From: Robertmurraya korlensis NBRC 107688
Lineage (GTDB): Bacteria > Bacillota > Bacilli > Bacillales > Cytobacillaceae
DNA: 64,000 bases
Assembly: GCF_001591645.1 (NCBI RefSeq)
Contig: NZ_BCVH01000007.1
Coordinates: 1 to 64,000 of the forward strand
Direction of reading: 5' to 3'
A program made the position numbers and the translations under genes. Below, piece after piece: positions 8,525 through 16,914 of the stretch (the stretch's first letter is position 1; each line of letters starts with the position of its first letter). The notes below the pieces were generated by a model. It was not told the origin of the DNA and made no database searches. It was given only the letters and a program-made list of their open reading frames with translations.

Positions 8525-9074
8525 TTAGGCTTTTTCCAATTTTCTAAGAAGAAATAGGATTATGCATCTGACGGTTATTCCTAAAACAAAAAATCCTATA
8601 AAAGAGTATGTGTGCTTCCAATTATCCATATGAAACATATGTACTTTAATGGCTAAAGGCACAATGATATAGGCAAACGTTAATGCCCATAGGGTATTTG
8701 CAATGAGAAACGAGCTCCATTTGATGAAATATTGATATACCAACATGGCAGAAACGGGGATAACCACTAAATCAGCTGGAAATAAAGGGGGTACCATTGA
8801 AAATAGTTTATCCAGGATAGCCCCATCTTATTAAATCAACACCAATTACATCTAGAACAGTTGATAGGCAGGTAGCAATTAATCCGTAAGATAGAATTTC
8901 AAAGAACCTTTCCTTATCTACAAGTTTATACCAAATGAATACAGGAATTATCGTAGAAGCTAAAAGGAGCCACCATATTGGTGAAAACAAGTCATCATTT
9001 AGCCAGTGTTTAAAAGCAACTTCACTTAATTCTTGGCGCGAGTTTTGTATGTCTTGATAATTAGGAATTCTCAT
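8525..9074 (-). pseudogene. CBO0543-type membrane protein, single frameshift
   Basis: Two abutting frames make up one membrane protein. The upstream part (MRIPNYQDIQ to DLIRWGYPG) ends in a stop near 8808. The downstream part (MVPPLFPADLVVIPVSAML to RKLEKA) is in another frame and can be extended upstream as DKLFSMVPPLFPADL. Joined at about 8808-8812, they give a roughly 180-residue, five-helix protein of the CBO0543 type, whose members carry a YPY-like bend followed by PPLFP.DL. One base lost or gained explains the break; a sequencing error is possible. The function of the family is unknown. Confidence 0.7.
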
Positions 9075-9250
9075 ATGATGAAACCTAATTTTTAGTTAGA
9101 TATTATATATTCTTTTTCTAAATAGAGTTAAATATGCCAAAACCAACTAAAGAGTTGAAGGGATCAATTTTGTCAACTTTCAAAAGTAACTGAACACTAT
9201 TTTGCTAAAGGGCAGAATTGTTTAATTAAAATCACAGAATTAATGGTGTA

Positions 9251-9766
9251 ATGTTTAGGCATATTATAGGTAAAAAGGAATTAATTATGATTGGACTTGC
9301 TGTGGCAATTATTTTATTTAACTTCGTTGCTTTTAGAACAAATAGGAGACTAAAACCTAACCGAATTGTTCATATTTGGATTTTTACCATAGCTTTTCAG
9401 CAATTATTTGATACGATAATTGAATTAAAATATTACGGTTACTGGTACTTTGATAAAGAAGTTGATTGGGCGGGACTAATCCCACATCTTATACTTATTC
9501 CACCTGTTAATATGATGTTTCTCAATTGGTACCCTTTTAGTAAGAAAATTTTAAACCAAGCCACATACATTTTCATTTGGGTTATAGCCATATTACTATA
9601 CGAGGCAATTACTTTACTTCCTCGACCGTGGGGTTATTTCCAATACGGTTGGTGGAATCTATGGCTTTCAGCGGCACTTGATCCAATACTTCTGCTAATA
9701 TTACTGCAATACTATAAATGGATATGTAAAGTGGAAATAATGTCGAAAAAGAAGATAATACATTAG
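9251..9766 (+). CDS. CBO0543-type integral membrane protein
   Basis: A membrane protein of up to 171 residues with about five helices and family-typical motifs: NRRLKPNRIVHIWIFTIAF, WYPFSKK, LLPRPWGYFQYGWWNLW and DPILLLILL. It resembles the CBO0543 family of Bacillus and Clostridium, of unknown function. The ATG at 9251 has a weak ribosome site; an internal ATG at 9287 has AAGGA eight bases upstream and may be the true start (159 residues). It is divergent from a frameshifted relative at 8525-9074. Confidence 0.75.
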   Translation: MFRHIIGKKELIMIGLAVAIILFNFVAFRTNRRLKPNRIVHIWIFTIAFQQLFDTIIELKYYGYWYFDKEVDWAGLIPHLILIPPVNMMFLNWYPFSKKILNQATYIFIWVIAILLYEAITLLPRPWGYFQYGWWNLWLSAALDPILLLILLQYYKWICKVEIMSKKKIIH

Positions 9767-9836
9767 AAAAATGAATAGCGTAAGTACCATCAGAAGTTCC
9801 TAAATGAGTTAGTTCTTTTATTTAGTCCATAAAAAG

Positions 9837-9868
9837 CAAAACACCTCTCTTATTTAAGAGGTGTTTTG
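9837..9868. terminator. Perfect 12-bp bidirectional terminator
   Basis: CAAAACACCTCT and AGAGGTGTTTTG are exact complements around an eight-base loop. The arms provide A/T runs on both sides, serving the CBO0543 gene and the opposing TerC remnant. Confidence 0.85.
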
Positions 9869-9869
9869 T

Positions 9870-10082
9870 CTATTTATCATTTTGATTATTTTGCTTTTCT
9901 TTTGATAAAAACCATCCTAATATTGCAATGAGTAATAAGACTGATCAAAATGTAATTTTCCACTCAGGAGATTTCGGGAACTCCTTTGTTAAATAACCTA
10001 AGTCAGGATGGGATAATGTGTAAACAGCTAACTTAACGCCAACCCAACCAACGATAAGAAAAGCTGCAGTTTCAAGGAGGCC
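9870..10082 (-). pseudogene. TerC-family membrane protein, 3' remnant cut by IS
   Basis: On the minus strand, from the edge of the insertion element, the frame reads LLETAAFLIVGWVGVKLAVY, then YLTKEFPKSPEWKITF, a TGA stop where a Trp is expected, and SVLLLIAILGWFLSKEKQ to a stop at 9872-9870. This is the C-terminal part of TerC-type (YkoY/YjbE-like) membrane proteins linked to metal handling. The 5' part is not found beyond the element at 11764, so the gene was truncated as well as interrupted. Confidence 0.75.
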
Positions 10083-10104
10083 ACTGAAAAAGTCCAATAT
10101 TTAT

Positions 10105-10151
10105 AAAAGGCAGTTGAAAGTTCTATCAAATGAACTTTCAACTGCCTTTTT
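10105..10151 (+). terminator. Hairpin at left end of the IS
   Basis: AAAAGGCAGTTGAAAGTTC pairs perfectly with GAACTTTCAACTGCCTTTT around an eight-base loop. The position, ahead of the transposase gene, suggests protection from read-through into the element. Confidence 0.8.
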
Positions 10152-10193
10152 ACTTTATAATATGTTTATCAAAAGTGTGTAGGTGGTATTCAA

Positions 10194-11654
10194 GTGATCT
10201 CAAATCAAGAATCTCTCAACTTCAGCCCATTCATGGCTTTATACGATATTGTTGTACCAAAAGATAATATGCTTCGAAAAATTAATGACCTTGTGGATTT
10301 TACTTTTATTCTTGAAGAATTGAAAACAAAATACTGTCTTGAAAATGGTCGTAATGCAATTTCCCCAATTCGTATGTTCAAATATTTACTTCTTAAATCA
10401 ATCTATGATTTGTCAGATGTAGATGTTGTGGAACGTTCCAAATACGATATGTCATTTAAATATTTCCTCGATATGTCTCCAGAGGATTCTGTAATTGACC
10501 CAAGTTCATTAACGGAATTTCGAAAACTTCGTCTAAAAGATGTAGGTTTATTAGATATGCTAATTGGGAAAACCGTTGAGATAGCTCTAGAAAAAGAGAT
10601 CATTAAGAGTAAAACAATTATCGTGGATGCAACACATACGAAAGCACGTTATAACCAAAAATCACCGAAAGAGTTTTTACAAGAGAAATCAAAAAGTGTC
10701 CGTAAAGCAGTATATCAAGTAGATGATTCAATAAAAGAAAAGTTTCCGCCAAAAACGACTTCTAAAGAAGTAAACGATGAATTGGATTATTGTCGTCAAG
10801 TCATTACGGTTATTGAAACTGAGCCACAAATTGCTGAGATTCCGGCTGTCAAAGAAAAATTAAATGTATTAAAAGAAGTTGTCGAAGATTATACAGAACA
10901 ACTAAGCTTTTCAAATGATCCAGATGCGCGAGTCGGACACAAAACAGCTGATTCTTCTTTCTTTGGATTTAAAACACATTTAGCTATGAGTGATGAGCGA
11001 ATTATTACAGCTGCGGTTGTTACTACTGGAGAGAAAAGTGATGGAAAATACTTAAAAGACCTAGTTGAGAAAAGTAAAAAAGCAGGGATGAATATTGATA
11101 GAATCATTGGTGATACAGCTTATTCGGAAAAAGATAATATTCAGTATGCAAAAAAAGAAGAATTTCAACTAGTATCTAAACTACATCCTCAAATCACACA
11201 AGGTGTACGAGCGAAAGAAGACGAATTTGAGTTTAATAAGGATGCAGGTATGTATGTTTGTAAAGCAGGTCACATGGCCATATGTAAAGCGCGAACAGGC
11301 AAGAAAAATCAAGGCACAAATCAAAGTGACACTTATTACTTTGATATAAAAAAATGTAAAGTATGCCCGTTGCGTGATGGCTGTTATAAAGAGGGGGCAA
11401 AAAGTAAAACATACTCTGTTTCAATCAAATCCACCGAACACAAGGATCAAGAAAAATTTCAAAACAGTGAAGAGTTTAAAGAATTTGCACGCTCTCGTTA
11501 TAAAATTGAAGCAAAAAATAGTGAGTTAAAACATAGACACGGGTATGAAACGGCATCATCTGCGGGTCTATTTGGGATGGAGATTCAAGGAGCCACTGCG
11601 ATATTTGCAGTTAATCTCAAGCGAATCCTAAAAATCCTAAATGAAAAAGAATAA
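10194..11654 (+). CDS. IS1182-family transposase
   Basis: An intact 486-residue DDE transposase. The N-terminal region (residues about 10-120) is the DUF772-like block typical of IS1182/IS5-related elements (PIRMFKYLLLKSIYDLSD, then DPSSLTEFRKLR). The catalytic core includes IIVDATHTKARY, IIGDTAYSE and a C-terminal YKIEAKNSELKHRHGY block, which carries the third acidic residue. A cysteine-rich stretch (CKVCPLRDGCYKEG) lies between. The start is GTG at 10194, with AGGTGG seven bases upstream. It is the only gene of the element. Confidence 0.92.
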   Translation: MISNQESLNFSPFMALYDIVVPKDNMLRKINDLVDFTFILEELKTKYCLENGRNAISPIRMFKYLLLKSIYDLSDVDVVERSKYDMSFKYFLDMSPEDSVIDPSSLTEFRKLRLKDVGLLDMLIGKTVEIALEKEIIKSKTIIVDATHTKARYNQKSPKEFLQEKSKSVRKAVYQVDDSIKEKFPPKTTSKEVNDELDYCRQVITVIETEPQIAEIPAVKEKLNVLKEVVEDYTEQLSFSNDPDARVGHKTADSSFFGFKTHLAMSDERIITAAVVTTGEKSDGKYLKDLVEKSKKAGMNIDRIIGDTAYSEKDNIQYAKKEEFQLVSKLHPQITQGVRAKEDEFEFNKDAGMYVCKAGHMAICKARTGKKNQGTNQSDTYYFDIKKCKVCPLRDGCYKEGAKSKTYSVSIKSTEHKDQEKFQNSEEFKEFARSRYKIEAKNSELKHRHGYETASSAGLFGMEIQGATAIFAVNLKRILKILNEKE

Positions 11655-11665
11655 AAGAGAAACGG

Positions 11666-11715
11666 AAAAAGGCAATTTACCGTCTAAAAAACAGACGGCA
11701 AATTGCCTTTTTTTT
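11666..11715 (+). terminator. Terminator after the transposase gene
   Basis: Paired arms AAAAAGGCAATTT...CCGTCT and AGACGG...AAATTGCCTTTTT form a long stem followed by a T-run inside the right end of the element. Confidence 0.85.
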
Positions 11716-11925
11716 ATTGAACTGAGATTCGAGAATAAAAAACGCAAGTTTTCAGTGGCCTCCTAACAAGACGGTCTTTTTTTTGGGGGGTATTATAAAT
11801 ACCTTTTTATATAACTTACGATAAGTTCAAAATGTAGACCCACAATAGTATTTTGAGTGTTTAGTAACAATACGGGCTCTTATCACATATAATTTGGTAA
11901 TTTTGTGAAAAGGAGAGTGATTTTT

Positions 11926-12216
11926 ATGCCATACACTTTACGAATTGATATCCCAGCAGGTCAAGCACAGGAGCATGTTGTTGAAGTATACAGCGTAAAT
12001 GGCGGCAGCATTGACGTGAATTACGGAGTTGAAGTCTATTCTTATAATCGGTATGGTGCAATATTCAGAATGCAGGAACTCACAGTAACTCCTGATCGTT
12101 TTTATTTTCACTGTCGCTACTTAAACTATACGGGTTTCACCTTGACACTCCAGTGTCATGATCAGGATGTAGTAGTTAAGGGCACTCCCATCACAGATCC
12201 TAAGTGGGACATTTAA
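11926..12216 (+). CDS. Small hypothetical protein, probably beta-rich
   Basis: A 96-residue protein starting MPYTLRIDIPAGQ and ending TPITDPKWDI, without signal peptide or membrane helix. Alternating hydrophobic and polar residues (HVVEVYSVNGG, IDVNYGVEVYSY, FTLTLQCHD) suggest a beta-sandwich. AAGGAGAG lies before the ATG at 11926; a GTG seven codons upstream is an alternative but would put the ribosome site inside the gene. I recognise no family. It stands alone between the IS and the YesL remnant. Confidence 0.6.
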   Translation: MPYTLRIDIPAGQAQEHVVEVYSVNGGSIDVNYGVEVYSYNRYGAIFRMQELTVTPDRFYFHCRYLNYTGFTLTLQCHDQDVVVKGTPITDPKWDI

Positions 12217-12333
12217 TCATCTATCGCTCCAATGACTCATAAAAAACTTTTATTTAAACCAAGACCAAACCACAGGGAAATTTGTAATTGTACTACCGCT
12301 TTTTTACTTCCATTAATAACTCATTATAAGTTA

Positions 12334-12544
12334 CAGGGAAAAGAGCTATTAAAAATTCTTTGTTTGTTGCTATAGCAAATTTTCCTACTACACTAGTAAT
12401 TATTGGTGTTTTTACTTTATCTTTTGTAAGCTTAGTTTATTTGCCTGCTACATCGTTAATAATTTTTAGTTTAGTTGTATATATTAATTTTTCTCTATGT
12501 TAACGAGTGTTTTTGAAAAGATAAAATTTGACGTGAGTAATTAG
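12334..12544 (+). pseudogene. YesL-like (DUF624) C-terminal remnant
   Basis: The plus strand reads KRAIKNSLFVAIANFPTTL, then LSFVSLVYLPATSLIIFSL and VYINFSL, and after a frame change SVFEKIKFDVSN to a stop at 12542-12544. This follows the C-terminal half of YesL/DUF624 proteins, where an AxKNSxxLAxxNxP motif is followed by two helices and a VFEK-like tail. No start region is found upstream. It is a broken cousin of the intact YesL gene at 50310-50948. Confidence 0.6.
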
Positions 12545-12566
12545 GTTTCCGTTTTCTAATATAGTC

Positions 12567-12599
12567 AAAACCTCTGCTTTTTAAAAGTAGGAGGTTTTT
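12567..12599 (+). terminator. Rho-independent terminator
   Basis: AAAACCTC and GAGGTTTT arms with an inner CTTTT/AAAAG pairing, followed by T. It probably once served the YesL-like gene. Confidence 0.7.
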
Positions 12600-12683
12600 A
12601 TGAATAAGGGGTGGTTAGTTAAATTAATTATAAGCTGAACCTCGCATGTCTTGAGAAAACACTATTAATTTTCAGAATATCTA

Positions 12684-12712
12684 TTGGAAAAACAGTAGGT
12701 TGATATTATAAT
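12684..12712 (+). promoter_or_regulatory. Promoter of the GH51 gene
   Basis: TTGGAA (12684-12689), a 17-base spacer and TATAAT (12707-12712), about 105 bases before the GH51 start. GTAC-centred boxes follow immediately downstream. Confidence 0.7.
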
Positions 12713-12790
12713 AGTTGTAAGTACATGTTGTTCTTTATTTTAACATATACGTACAAGTTTATTAGCGTCAATGGAAAAGAGTACTTACAA
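12713..12790 (+). promoter_or_regulatory. Three AraR-like GTAC operator boxes
   Basis: AGTTGTAAGTACATGT (12713-12728) and ACATATACGTACAAGT (12743-12758) each match 12 of 16 bases of the B. subtilis AraR operator as I recall it (ATTTGTACGTACAAAT). Their centres are 30 bp apart. A third, inverted element GTACTTACAA (12781-12790) is the exact complement of TTGTAAGTAC at 12715-12724. All lie between the promoter and the ribosome site, where a repressor would block transcription. AraR senses arabinose, matching the arabinofuranosidase downstream. No araR gene is in the window. Confidence 0.5.
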
Positions 12791-12816
12791 TATGATTCTT
12801 GCTAAGGAGACCATCC

Positions 12817-15800
12817 ATGAAACAAAATAACGAAAACATATCATTTAAGGACCGAATGATTGCTCATTATTATTTTACTGATCCAGATAATGTGGGAAAA
12901 GACAGTTCGGAGAATAGCTATGATGCGATAACTGCGGGGACAACAAAACCTATCATAGAAACAGTAGGTGGCAAACCAGCTATTACGCTTGCCGGTGGAA
13001 ATAGCGGGACTTCTTTTATGCAACTTCCTTCGGGATTACTGAAGGATATAAATGATCACTCCGGGATTACAGTCAGTACGTGGGTTTACTTGAACAAAGG
13101 GACGAATGTGTGGGAAAGAATTTTTGATTTTGGCAAAGGGTCTTCTGGACCGTATCTGTTTTTAACACGAAGTTTACGTGGTACTTGTTTTTCAGATGGA
13201 GATCTCGTGGCTGATGCTGGTAGAACGTACCCCTCGGGAGAATGGATTCATGTCGCTATGTCAGTTAAAGGGACGGAAGGCGGTACATTAAGCAGTGCTG
13301 GACCGATTATTTACGTCAATGGTGAAGTTGTTGCAGATGGTTCGATCAGCCAGACTACGAGTGGTACATATGCCAAACTTCGCAATTGGTTTGAAACGTT
13401 CTCAGAGCCATCCAATTATAGCAATAATTATATCGGCAAATCTCAATATGACGTAGATGCCGACTTTAGCGGTTCCCTCTCTGACTTCCGTATCTACAAA
13501 GCTGGTTTATCCCAAGACGAAGTGATTGAGGTAATGTGCGAATCTCTTACGGATGAAGAGATTGTTCAACTGGCCAAGGACAAGTATTTATCGTTTCCGA
13601 TAACCATTGTAACGAAGGATGTGTCTTTGCCTACTTCACTTATGGGTGAAAAGGTAAGCGTTTACTGGCAATCAAGCAACCCGAAAGAGTTATCAAATGA
13701 AGGTGTAGTAGGAGAAATCCAAGAACCAAAGGGCGTTACTTTGACAGCGTTCCTAAACAAAGGAAATGCTTCCGCTAAAAAGGAATTTCCGGTATCCATC
13801 CTTCCGAATGGAGTCCCAACACATCATTTAACGATTGATGGAAGTCAAGAAGTGTTGGATATCAGTCAGACGTTATACGGTCTTTTCTATGAAGATATCA
13901 ATAACGCAGCGGATGGCGGTATTTATGCGGAGCTTGTTCAAAATCGTTCCTTTGAATCGTTTGCGTTTGATACATATTCCCACGCATCCGGTGAGTGTGG
14001 TTGCTCGACAGGTAGAAACCATGAACCATTGCATGCCTGGTTTGGAGATGTTGAAAAAGTAACGGTGAAAAATACAGGAGGATTGAACGAGTTTTTTGGA
14101 ATTTCTGATAAAGATGTCAATTCTCATTATATTACTGCACCAAATGGTAGCACGATTATCAACAAAGGGTTTACTGATTCAAATCACCATTGTGCGATGC
14201 CTATTAAACAAGGGGATCGGTATGAATTGACGATCTGGGCCAAGGCGGAATCAGCAGGAAGCATCATAGTCCAGCTACAAGATCCGAACGGCTTGTCTAT
14301 CAGTGACACCGTAACGGTACAGGTGGAAGGCGGTAACACATGGCGGAAGTATGGCGTGGATTCTAAAATGGTACTTACGGGTTCGAATACCATTCTTGGT
14401 CAGCTTGCGTTAACCTTTACTGGTGAAATTTCCATTGATATGGTTTCTCTCATGCCGCAAGATGTATGGGGAGCAAAAGAGGAAGAGAGATCGAAAACGG
14501 CTCATTCTAACTATAATGGAAACTCAAATTATCGTTTACGAAAAGATTTAGTGAATGCTTTGGTTGACTTGCACCCGACATTTCTTCGTTTTCCAGGAGG
14601 TTGTATCTCAGAAGGATCGTATATTTGGGAAAACGTATATGAATGGAAAGACTCGGTGGGCGATATAGAGCTCCGTAAAGAAAACTTTAATGTATGGGGT
14701 TACATGATGACGATGGGTCTTGGCTACATGGAATATTTCCAGCTTGCCGAAGATCTGAATGCAACTCCTCTTCCTGTCATGGCCTGCGGAGTACTATGCC
14801 AGGCCCGTTCGGATTATGTCAATCCTGCAGGTGGAAGCCTAAGAGATTTTTATGTTAAGAGCTTTACAGATTTAATTGATTTTGCCATTAACACCGATTT
14901 TGAAAATAACGAATGGGCTTCTTTGCGTAAGCATATGGGCCACGCGGCGCCGTTTGACCTTCGCTACTTAGGTGTTGGGAATGAGAACTGGGGTACAGAG
15001 TTTTTTGCGAACTTTGAGTACTTTAAATCAGCCATTGAAGAATACATGGACAAGTATTATCCAGGCTATGAATTACACATTATTTCAACGGTCGGTGCAC
15101 AAGCGGACGATGATGCTTATCAGCAAGGCTGGAAGTTCCTAAGCGGCAATATGACAGGAAGTGAAACGGTTAACTTTACGGACGGCAAGACGGTTACAGA
15201 AGAAACGGTCACTTGGTATGAGAAGCAGTCGAACTATATGGATACCATTGCAGATGAACATTACTACCGTACGAACAAGTATTTACTAAACAATGCCGAC
15301 CGGTACAACTATTATTACCGAGCTTATCAGCCTGATGGCAGCATGAACGAAAGGGAAACCTCAAAGGTATTCGTTGGCGAATTTGCCTCCACGGATAAAA
15401 ATACTTTGGCGGGAGCCGTTGCCGAAGCAGCTGTCATGACCGGTTTTGAAAGAAATTCTGATGTGGTGAGATTAGCTGCCTATGCACCGTTATTTAACAA
15501 AGTTTTGACTGACGGAACCTATCGATGGACACCTGATTTAATTTGGTTTGATGATGAGACCGTTTGGTTCACGCCGAACTACTATGTGCAGCATTTATTT
15601 GGTAAGTACCTTGGTACGAAACTGTTAGGTACAGCCTTCTCGACTTATCAGAATGGAAATATCACAGAATTAACTCCACGAGGTGGGATTGAAATCGCTG
15701 CAGGCAATGCCGAGATTCATGTGAAAACAGTGAAAGTGATTGATAATGTAAGTGGAACAGTGCTCTTTGACCAGGATTTCATGCAAGAATTAAATCCTGC

Positions 15801-16572
15801 TTGGGAGATGATCCCAGGTTCAGTTGGATACTCACTTGATCCGGAAAAAGGTCTAATATTACAGGCACAAAACGGTGGCTTAAACGGTTTATATATCAAG
15901 AACGAGAACTGGACCAACTATAAGGTTGAAGTGGAAGCAACAAAGTTATCCGGCTCCGACGGTTTTTATGTAGGTGTGGGCTTGACGGATATTTCTCCAG
16001 AGAAAAAGGATTGTTTAGAATACGCAATAGGATACAACGGAAATGCCACGGGTGTTAAGGTATACAAGCAAGGAGTTCAAGGCTATACATTAGGCGACTA
16101 CTCATCCAGTACGGCAGCAGGCAACTTACGAGCAAGCTGCTATGAAGAGTTAGCGGATAACACGCCTTACACCATCTCAGTTAATTATGGAGCAGGTACT
16201 TGGGATCGTCTTATCTGTTCTTACACGGATGGAACAAAAACTAGCAAGGTGTTAGATTATAAGCTAGAAGCTTATAACCGAGACATTTTTAACTCGGTTA
16301 CAAAAGACGATCGTCACGTCTATGTAAAGCTTGTCAATGCCGATCCATTTGAAAAAACAACCAAAATTATGCTGAAGGATTTGAGCGTGGCGGAAGAGGG
16401 TCGTATGATCACAGTGACTGGGGATGAATCCCTTGTTCATACACCGAATGTCAATAAAAAGAATGCGGAACAGATTGTTCCTTCCGAAACGGAAATCACA
16501 CTTGACGACAATTGTGCGGTTGTCACATTATCAGCGAATTCAGTTAGTGTGATTGTTTTAGATGTAAAGTAA
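12817..16572 (+). CDS. Multidomain GH51-type alpha-L-arabinofuranosidase
   Basis: A 1,251-residue enzyme that should release arabinose from arabinan or arabinoxylan side chains. Domains in order: LamG/concanavalin-like (about 10-245), an atypical bacterial Ig-like domain (about 250-330), the start of the GH51 region (SQTLYGLFYEDINNAADGG, about 350), an inserted carbohydrate-binding-like beta domain (about 460-550), and the catalytic barrel with acid/base Glu723 in GVGNENWG and nucleophile Glu855 in VFVGEFAS. A GH51 C-terminal domain and a beta-jelly-roll (about 985-1,200) complete it. The ATG at 12817 has AAGGAGA six bases upstream. No signal peptide is visible, which is odd for such a binding-domain-rich enzyme. 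Confidence 0.88.
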   Translation: MKQNNENISFKDRMIAHYYFTDPDNVGKDSSENSYDAITAGTTKPIIETVGGKPAITLAGGNSGTSFMQLPSGLLKDINDHSGITVSTWVYLNKGTNVWERIFDFGKGSSGPYLFLTRSLRGTCFSDGDLVADAGRTYPSGEWIHVAMSVKGTEGGTLSSAGPIIYVNGEVVADGSISQTTSGTYAKLRNWFETFSEPSNYSNNYIGKSQYDVDADFSGSLSDFRIYKAGLSQDEVIEVMCESLTDEEIVQLAKDKYLSFPITIVTKDVSLPTSLMGEKVSVYWQSSNPKELSNEGVVGEIQEPKGVTLTAFLNKGNASAKKEFPVSILPNGVPTHHLTIDGSQEVLDISQTLYGLFYEDINNAADGGIYAELVQNRSFESFAFDTYSHASGECGCSTGRNHEPLHAWFGDVEKVTVKNTGGLNEFFGISDKDVNSHYITAPNGSTIINKGFTDSNHHCAMPIKQGDRYELTIWAKAESAGSIIVQLQDPNGLSISDTVTVQVEGGNTWRKYGVDSKMVLTGSNTILGQLALTFTGEISIDMVSLMPQDVWGAKEEERSKTAHSNYNGNSNYRLRKDLVNALVDLHPTFLRFPGGCISEGSYIWENVYEWKDSVGDIELRKENFNVWGYMMTMGLGYMEYFQLAEDLNATPLPVMACGVLCQARSDYVNPAGGSLRDFYVKSFTDLIDFAINTDFENNEWASLRKHMGHAAPFDLRYLGVGNENWGTEFFANFEYFKSAIEEYMDKYYPGYELHIISTVGAQADDDAYQQGWKFLSGNMTGSETVNFTDGKTVTEETVTWYEKQSNYMDTIADEHYYRTNKYLLNNADRYNYYYRAYQPDGSMNERETSKVFVGEFASTDKNTLAGAVAEAAVMTGFERNSDVVRLAAYAPLFNKVLTDGTYRWTPDLIWFDDETVWFTPNYYVQHLFGKYLGTKLLGTAFSTYQNGNITELTPRGGIEIAAGNAEIHVKTVKVIDNVSGTVLFDQDFMQELNPAWEMIPGSVGYSLDPEKGLILQAQNGGLNGLYIKNENWTNYKVEVEATKLSGSDGFYVGVGLTDISPEKKDCLEYAIGYNGNATGVKVYKQGVQGYTLGDYSSSTAAGNLRASCYEELADNTPYTISVNYGAGTWDRLICSYTDGTKTSKVLDYKLEAYNRDIFNSVTKDDRHVYVKLVNADPFEKTTKIMLKDLSVAEEGRMITVTGDESLVHTPNVNKKNAEQIVPSETEITLDDNCAVVTLSANSVSVIVLDVK

Positions 16573-16632
16573 AGGAGTAAGGGAAAGTTTCTAAAAGTAA
16601 TGCATCTTAAACAATATTTTTTTAGTATATTC

Positions 16633-16662
16633 AGACCCGTAGGTAATCTCTACGGGTCTTTT
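16633..16662 (+). terminator. Terminator after GH51 gene
   Basis: AGACCCGTAG and CTACGGGTCT form a perfect 10-bp stem followed by TTT. Confidence 0.85.
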
Positions 16663-16852
16663 CGTTCGGGTAATGTTAATAAGAGGATTAAGATTCTATC
16701 TTAACACCATCCATTAGAGTATTCAAAAAAGTTCTTGACGAGTATGCGCCTAAATAGATAAATTTATAACAAACGTAACATTAGTGAACATATGTAAAAA
16801 TTCAGCGCAAACTTGCACACAAAATAAGGTTATCAAAGGGCAAAAGTTGTTA

Positions 16853-16866
16853 TGAAAACGTTTTCA
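16853..16866 (+). promoter_or_regulatory. cre site (CcpA operator)
   Basis: TGAAAACGTTTTCA is a perfect palindrome and matches all positions of the cre consensus TGWAANCGNTNWCA. It lies 49 bases before the PRD regulator gene, overlapping the -35 region of a candidate promoter, so the whole PTS operon is probably under carbon catabolite repression. Confidence 0.85.
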
Positions 16867-16914
16867 GTTTTTGTGATCCATCAAATATAATAAAGGCATA
16901 AGGAGGTTGTAGTG

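Larger units (their letters stand above)
10075..11764 (+). mobile_element. IS1182-family insertion sequence, complete
   Basis: A 1,690-base element bounded by perfect 16-bp inverted ends, AGGAGGCCACTGAAAA at the left and its complement TTTTCAGTGGCCTCCT at the right. It carries one intact transposase gene flanked by two hairpin terminators, one just inside the left end and one after the gene, which isolate it from outside transcription. No target duplication is evident beyond the ends. It abuts the remnant of a TerC-type gene. The intact gene and matching ends suggest a recent, possibly active insertion. Confidence 0.88.
16573..16914 (+). other. Control region of the PTS operon
   Basis: No gene. 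The stretch holds the GH51 terminator (16633-16662), a possible weak promoter (TTGACG at 16735-16740, 17 bases, ATAAAT), the cre palindrome at 16853-16866, a TATAAT at 16886-16891 whose -35 region would overlap the cre site, and AGGAGG at 16901-16906. Confidence 0.5.

Noticed and set aside
10105-10151. Hairpin inside the IS as a possible small RNA gene
   Set aside because: Its place just inside the IS end and its symmetry fit a read-through terminator; no promoter for a separate RNA is seen.
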